The notes under the pieces: generated by a model
The model's input: only the letters and a program-made list of their open reading frames with translations
Told to the model about the DNA's origin: nothing
Database searches by the model: none
Program-made: the position numbers and the translations under genes
Part shown: one piece after another, positions 59,421 through 64,000 of the stretch
Numbering within the stretch: position 1 is the first letter of the stretch
Layout of the letters: the number at the start of each line of letters is the position of its first letter
NCBI RefSeq assembly: GCF_037975245.1
Contig: NC_092571.1
Location: 20,813,417 to 20,877,416, forward strand
Origin: Apostichopus japonicus
Lineage: Eukaryota > Echinodermata > Holothuroidea > Aspidochirotida > Stichopodidae
DNA length: 64,000 bases
Direction: 5' to 3'

Positions 59421-59894
59421 CCGCAATCTCGACAAACCTGCTTGATCTATTAATGCCTACTCTACGCAGTAGTAAGTTTGGTTGAATGACAATGTTGTAC
59501 TACCTTACTCCACTTTTTATGACTTCAACTGAGAACAGCTTCCACATGAATGTACCCTAAAAAATAAAGGTATGTTTATATAGAAACAGATTTATTATGT
59601 TATTCCCCGAGGAGGATACAGCTGACACAAAAATGAGATATCACACACACAGAAACGGTCGAAATTTTATTGTTTTACCTTCTACTGTTATGAATTTTGT
59701 CATTATTAGAAAGTACAATCAATCAATACAGACGAAACGATAACATGTTGAAAGAATTATCCCAGAAAATAGGCTTCCGGTGGGGAAATATTGTCCCAGT
59801 ACTGTTTGTTCATTAATGTACTTCAACAAGTAATTCAAGTGGAACACACAGTAGGATTGAGGTGGAGGAGTAGATGAACAGCAAGTAAAAATTA

Positions 59895-60761
59895 TTAAAG
59901 GAGAAATATACCCTCGACTTTTCCGCTTAGAGGATACCGTTTTGCAGACTTATGCTCTTTTTCGACACGAGCAACACATGCTTGAAAACATTTTTTTTCA
60001 CCTTAGAAAATGATTCAATTGTCACCCATGTCATTCGCCATTTTGTTTTTTAATTCCGACAGTTCCCACTTGTTTTCGTGATGTAAGCGAGCCACGTATC
60101 GCATTTCAACAGGTACATTTCCTCTACTCCGTTCACCATAACCGAGGCAATATGTAGTCAACTTTTTCTCCCAAAACACTTTCCGGGCTCGGGAATTTTG
60201 AACGAAACAGAACATGCATTTGGATTTGACTGATATCAAATGTAGCCTGAATACATAGTGGAAGAATTGAGACATCAAATACCTAGAGCTTGTTAAACAG
60301 ATTGAATCTGTGGCCGACACTGGCAGTGCTAGTACTTCCAACGCTAGTAACAATTCTGCGAAGGAGGGGCAAGCCTGGTGCTTTTGTACGTTTTCCTTTC
60401 TCTTTAAACCTTTTCCCGTCAGGAATAAAATATCATTTTCCCTTCCCTTCCCTGCTCCTTCTTCCCCTCTCCTGTTTACACAACCAAATGCTTGGTACTC
60501 CGGTCGTTTGCACCAACTTCCGTACAATCTCCGAGAGCAAGTGTACGATTCCTATGCAGAGAGGGTAATTGTTTAACTTACGATGTGGCTAGCTGACGTT
60601 ATTTTTGTAGGCCGACAACACAGAAGGTTTGAAAAAATAATTAGAAAATACCTTTAAATTTAGAGAAAGGTAGTTTTGACTAGTTATTTTCACAGAGGGT
60701 GTAGAATATTAGTCTTTACTATGAGGTCACTGCAAAACCCCAGGGTTTATTTCTCCTTTAA
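59895..60761. mobile_element. TTAA-flanked inverted-repeat element, 867 bp
   Basis: TTAA is present at both ends. The terminal inverted repeat AGGAGAAATATACCC on the left matches AGGAGAAATAAACCC (reverse complement) on the right at 14 of 15 bases. This fits a piggyBac-type non-autonomous element. It contains a 170-codon minus-strand open frame (60015-60527) with overlapping plus-strand frames; its product (KVFWEKKLTTYCLGYGERSR and similar) resembles no transposase I know. Confidence 0.75.
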
Positions 60762-61280
60762 GTCATTTATCTGTCAGACACACTAAACCCATAATTCTCA
60801 TGGTTCTACCCATCTGCTATGACATCAATCCAACTGACATTAGAAATATTTAGCACATTTTGCGGTCAAGTTTAACGGTGGGATTATATATAATCGACGA
60901 GCTGCTCCGTGAAACATATTACAGACAGATCATCAAGAAGAAGCGCCACAATTTGAAACCTATCACTTTAATCAACATCTGGGAACAAATTGTGGCCATA
61001 AAAAAAATAGGTGACATCTCAAAACAAATATGATTTAAAGGCAACAGATTGATATTAAATTGATTTCAAGAAAACAACTTCAGGTAAACTTATCCAAGTT
61101 TTAGAATACAATGTTTTTTGTGTTTTCTTGTTTTTTCTTTGGCAGTGGTTAGTTATGATACTTGGCATCATATTATTTACCATTGTACCAGTTTCTGTCC
61201 AGGAGTTGAAGGTATTATATACCTAACAGTAAACCACTCCATCAACCACATGAAAAGGTGAAAATACAGAGAGAGCTGTA

Positions 61281-61520
61281 AAGAAACTACAGGGACTCAG
61301 CATGAATATTCAGAAAATACAGGGACTCAGCATGAATATTCAGAAACTACAAAGACTCAGCATGAACATTCAGAAATACAGGGACTCAGCATGAATATTC
61401 AGAAACTACAGGGACTCAGAATGAATATTCAGAAAATACAGACTCAGCATGAATATTCAGAAACTACAGGTCTTGACATGAATATTCAGAAACTACAGGG
61501 ACTCAGCAAGAATATTCTAA
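61281..61520. repeat. 28-30-bp minisatellite, about 8-9 units
   Basis: 'actacagggactcagcatga' plus 'atattcagaa' repeats in tandem with small deletions and substitutions. Confidence 0.93.
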
Positions 61521-63166
61521 GGTCCAAAGTAACACTTCAGTAAACATAGAAATCAATGTTATGATCCTGATACGGATCAGATTCATGAGAGATAGTTAAA
61601 TAACTAATAACTTCAAACACTGTTTACAACTTACTGTATATATCGTTGGTAAACCACTTTGCCACATTCAGAACTGTATACTCACAGAGATTGATATTAA
61701 CTCTAATATATATACAGGGATACAACACACACGCACTTCTATCTACCTAGCCTAAGAAAATGGTAACATTCTTGCACCCATGCACCTGACCCTCTATAAG
61801 GTAAGCACAGTTTTCCTTCTTATAATCTAATTCTACCATTCAGAATAGTAACACTTGTGAATTGAAGACTAAATTTTTCCATCAATTTGAATCCCGCCTG
61901 GTATTGGCTACCTAGGGTAGACTGGAGTACATATACATATATGCAGAAGATGGATAGGTGAGGAATGATCAGAAGCTAGCAGGTGTGAGAGAGAGAGATA
62001 GGAGGTGATAAATAGACAGATAAAAGACAACTAACTGATGAATGACTAAGAGTGACTTGGCAGACCTATATTGTACCAATTGTTGTGTGGAGACAGACCT
62101 GTATTAAAGTGAGGAGTGATGTATTAACAAATTGCCTGAAGACTTGTGGTTTTAATGATTATCATTTACTTGAAGTCCAAATTTATGTAAACATTGTTTA
62201 ATGATACCAATCTGTACTTTTGTACTCTTGGATGGCGGCTCATGAGTTTACCACCCCAGTGTCGAGTTTAGTGGAACGGTCCCACAATTTAAGATGAACA
62301 GAACTGTTCCGTCCTTCAAAGCATCAAGTTGTTAAAAGGTTACCAGTTTACTATAAACCGACCCATCAAGTGTTGAAAAAAGTAATTTTAGTAAGTAGTA
62401 CATATATGCAATACAGATCTGTTCACTGGTTAAACGAACAGTTGTTTACAGTCTTACCATCACGTGACTGAAGGCCTGCATCTAGCCTATATGAGGTAAC
62501 ATTAAGCGTATGTACGGCCCTATAGTATAGGCCGAGTTGGGTCCTTAGGTTGGATGTGTAACGAATGGGTATCCGGGGAACCGACCAAAATTAGCAAACA
62601 GGTATCCGGGAGCACATTTTAGGACGGTTCCAATCACTAGTATTAGCAATGTTTGCAAAGATAAGTGAAGATAACAATTATGTATGAAAGCAATTTCTAG
62701 CCATGCATGGAAGAACTGAACTGAAGTCGCCTCCCTGTCAAATATTAACTTGGTGCATGGATATCCCCTTCCTTCGATTTGCCTTCCACTTTCCTCTCCG
62801 GCCTCCCTTCCTTCCGTTCCCCCATCTAGAGAGGGTACCCCTGGTTGGAATGTCTTCTCACACCTTGTTAGTCCATGACTGGATGTGATCTATAAACCCT
62901 ACTTGCCAGTTACTAGGTCATATTACTTAATCCAGTTGAGAAAACACATCGACCCAAATCTATGTGTTGAGACTGTTGCTCTGTTAGTATAGGCCTATAG
63001 TCATCTCATCATCAACCCCCAAATTGAGGGATGATTTCACCAATACTAATATTTGTGCAGTGGATAATCATTGGGTTTGATATACAGCTGAGGCTGCTGA
63101 GGAGATAAGATATAGTATCTGACGGTGGAAGTTTGAGTTAAAGGAGACAAGAACCCCATGCAACCG

Positions 63167-63275
63167 TCATCATTAATGTTATTGGTCTATGTGATAGAGA
63201 TTTAACTGTCATGATCAACATTCCTAGACAGCTACAGTAAGAAGAACCTTATTTCACTTGGGTGATATGGAAAAT
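63167..63275. repeat. Dispersed repeat, copy also at 22144-22245
   Basis: See the partner: shared 'tctatgtgatagagat' and 'aactgtcat' in the same order, diverged. Confidence 0.6.
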
Positions 63276-63381
63276 TAAATGATCCTTCGCGCAACAACGC
63301 CAAAGACTAGATCAAGTCTGAGTACGGCATCTTCAAGCCACATGCGTTTCAAGTTTCTATGTTTTTCTTTAGCCTATTAAT

Positions 63382-63465
63382 AATAATAATAATAATCATA
63401 ATAAATGAGACTTATATAGTGACAAAAGTCACTGCTCAAGGCGACTTACAAAGAAAGCAGATTAA
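63382..63465. repeat. Dispersed repeat with (AAT)n head
   Basis: An (aat)n tract is followed by 'gagacttatatagtgacaaa' and 'ctgctcaaggcgacttacaa', a motif style common in invertebrate dispersed repeats. A second (aat)n plus 'cttatatagcc' stretch at 63898-63932 looks like another copy. Confidence 0.55.
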
Positions 63466-64000
63466 TTTACAAAAGAACAAGTGAAAAGAGGAGTCTTAAG
63501 AAGACTTGTGAATGTAGAAAGTTTTTTTTTTTTTTCTGTAAATAGAGATGCATTTTTGGCAAATACTAAATCTAAAATATGAAGCTCAGATTTAAATGAC
63601 CTACAAAGTGTTGGCATTGGTTTTCAGTGTCAAGATTGTTGGCATTCTAACCTCAAAAATATATGAAAGAAAATAAGGGAGAAAAGGTAAACGTGTCAGA
63701 TCCTAGTGGCTCTGTAACATCACAGATTTTACAAACTGTAAGACAGTCCCCAGACACCTCTTAAAACTATGATACAGTATAGATCCAAAACGGAGCAAAG
63801 TTTGTCTTAGGTGTTTCGGAGAGACATGCTCATCAACAAGGTCTCAATCATATCAATAGGCTAAACATGATAGTTTGGTCTGTGCCTCCTTCAATTTAAT
63901 AATAATAATAATGATAGTTCTTATATAGCCAATAATGACTGCATTTCCAACTGAGAGCAATATTCTACGTTGAATTCCCAACTTTCATGACAATGCCATT

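Larger units (their letters stand above)
57014..64000 (-). other. Region upstream of E1: no confident exon
   Basis: About 7 kb holding a DR1-type repeat (57520-57660), a TTAA MITE (58621-58992), a duplicated segment (59078-59420), a TTAA element (59895-60761), a 29-bp minisatellite (61281-61520) and dispersed repeats near the right edge. The perlecan signal-peptide exon is expected here or beyond 64000. One 48-nt phase-compatible candidate lies at 59509-59556 but is unproven. I see no recognisable promoter. Confidence 0.6.

Noticed and set aside
60015-60527. 170-codon minus-strand frame as a host gene
   Set aside because: It lies wholly inside a TTAA-flanked inverted-repeat element and shows no known domain.
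62455-62500. Possible first exon with donor GTGATG|GTAAGA on the minus strand
   Set aside because: The only in-frame ATG gives MQAFSHVM, not a signal peptide; nothing links it to E1.
1-64000. CRISPR-like arrays among the tandem repeats
   Set aside because: Repeats are contiguous units without unique spacers, in an intron-bearing eukaryotic gene.

Overview
This is eukaryotic, intron-rich, AT-rich DNA. It holds one recognisable gene on the minus strand: the N-terminal part of perlecan, the basement-membrane heparan sulfate proteoglycan core protein (HSPG2). I reconstructed seventeen coding exons, E1 to E17 in transcription order, between 57013 and 718. They total 2342 coding bases, and all sixteen junctions agree in reading phase. 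The order of parts is: Ser/Thr/Pro-rich segment with a Ser-Gly cluster (E1), SEA domain (E2-E4), a short Cys-rich module including a 24-nt microexon (E5-E6), four LDL-receptor class A modules (E7-E10), one Ig domain split over two exons (E11-E12), a laminin-EGF-like piece (E13) and a laminin IV domain (E14-E17). This is the known layout of perlecan domains I, II and the start of III. The signal-peptide exon and everything after the first laminin IV domain are not in the model.

Layout by coordinate: 1-2205 laminin IV end (E17-E15); 2206-8008 rest of laminin IV and the laminin-EGF piece, with a 1.75-kb, 55-bp satellite between them; 9604-17380 the Ig exons around a 7.5-kb intron with another 55-bp minisatellite and a nested AT-hook reading frame; 18630-20828 LDLa 4, 3 and 2; 27488-27673 LDLa 1; 27674-41289 a 13.6-kb intron; 41290-49615 microexon, Cys-rich exon and most of the SEA domain; 55796-57013 start of SEA and the glycosaminoglycan-attachment exon; 57014-64000 upstream DNA with repeats and no confident exon. 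No real rRNA or tRNA gene, CRISPR array or bacterial-type operon is visible.

Organism: a SEA domain on perlecan together with four LDLa modules resembles the deuterostome form. The tRNA-type SINE, TTAA-flanked and hAT-like non-autonomous elements, frequent oligo-C/G tracts and 'gacctttgacc' repeats suggest a marine invertebrate, most likely an echinoderm. That assignment is inference from gene structure and repeat style, not from a database match.

Most notable observations: (1) the satellite after E13 begins exactly at the E13 splice donor, and nearly every unit carries the same 9-base donor, giving about 30 tandem decoy 5' splice sites; (2) reading E7 back through its acceptor gives an in-frame ATG plus a signal-peptide-like segment, so LDLa 1 could be an alternative first exon; (3) a 24-nt, frame-preserving microexon; (4) an unrecognised AT-hook coding segment with a stop codon inside an intron; (5) a hAT-like foldback element with a perfect 8-bp target duplication and 16-bp subterminal repeats.
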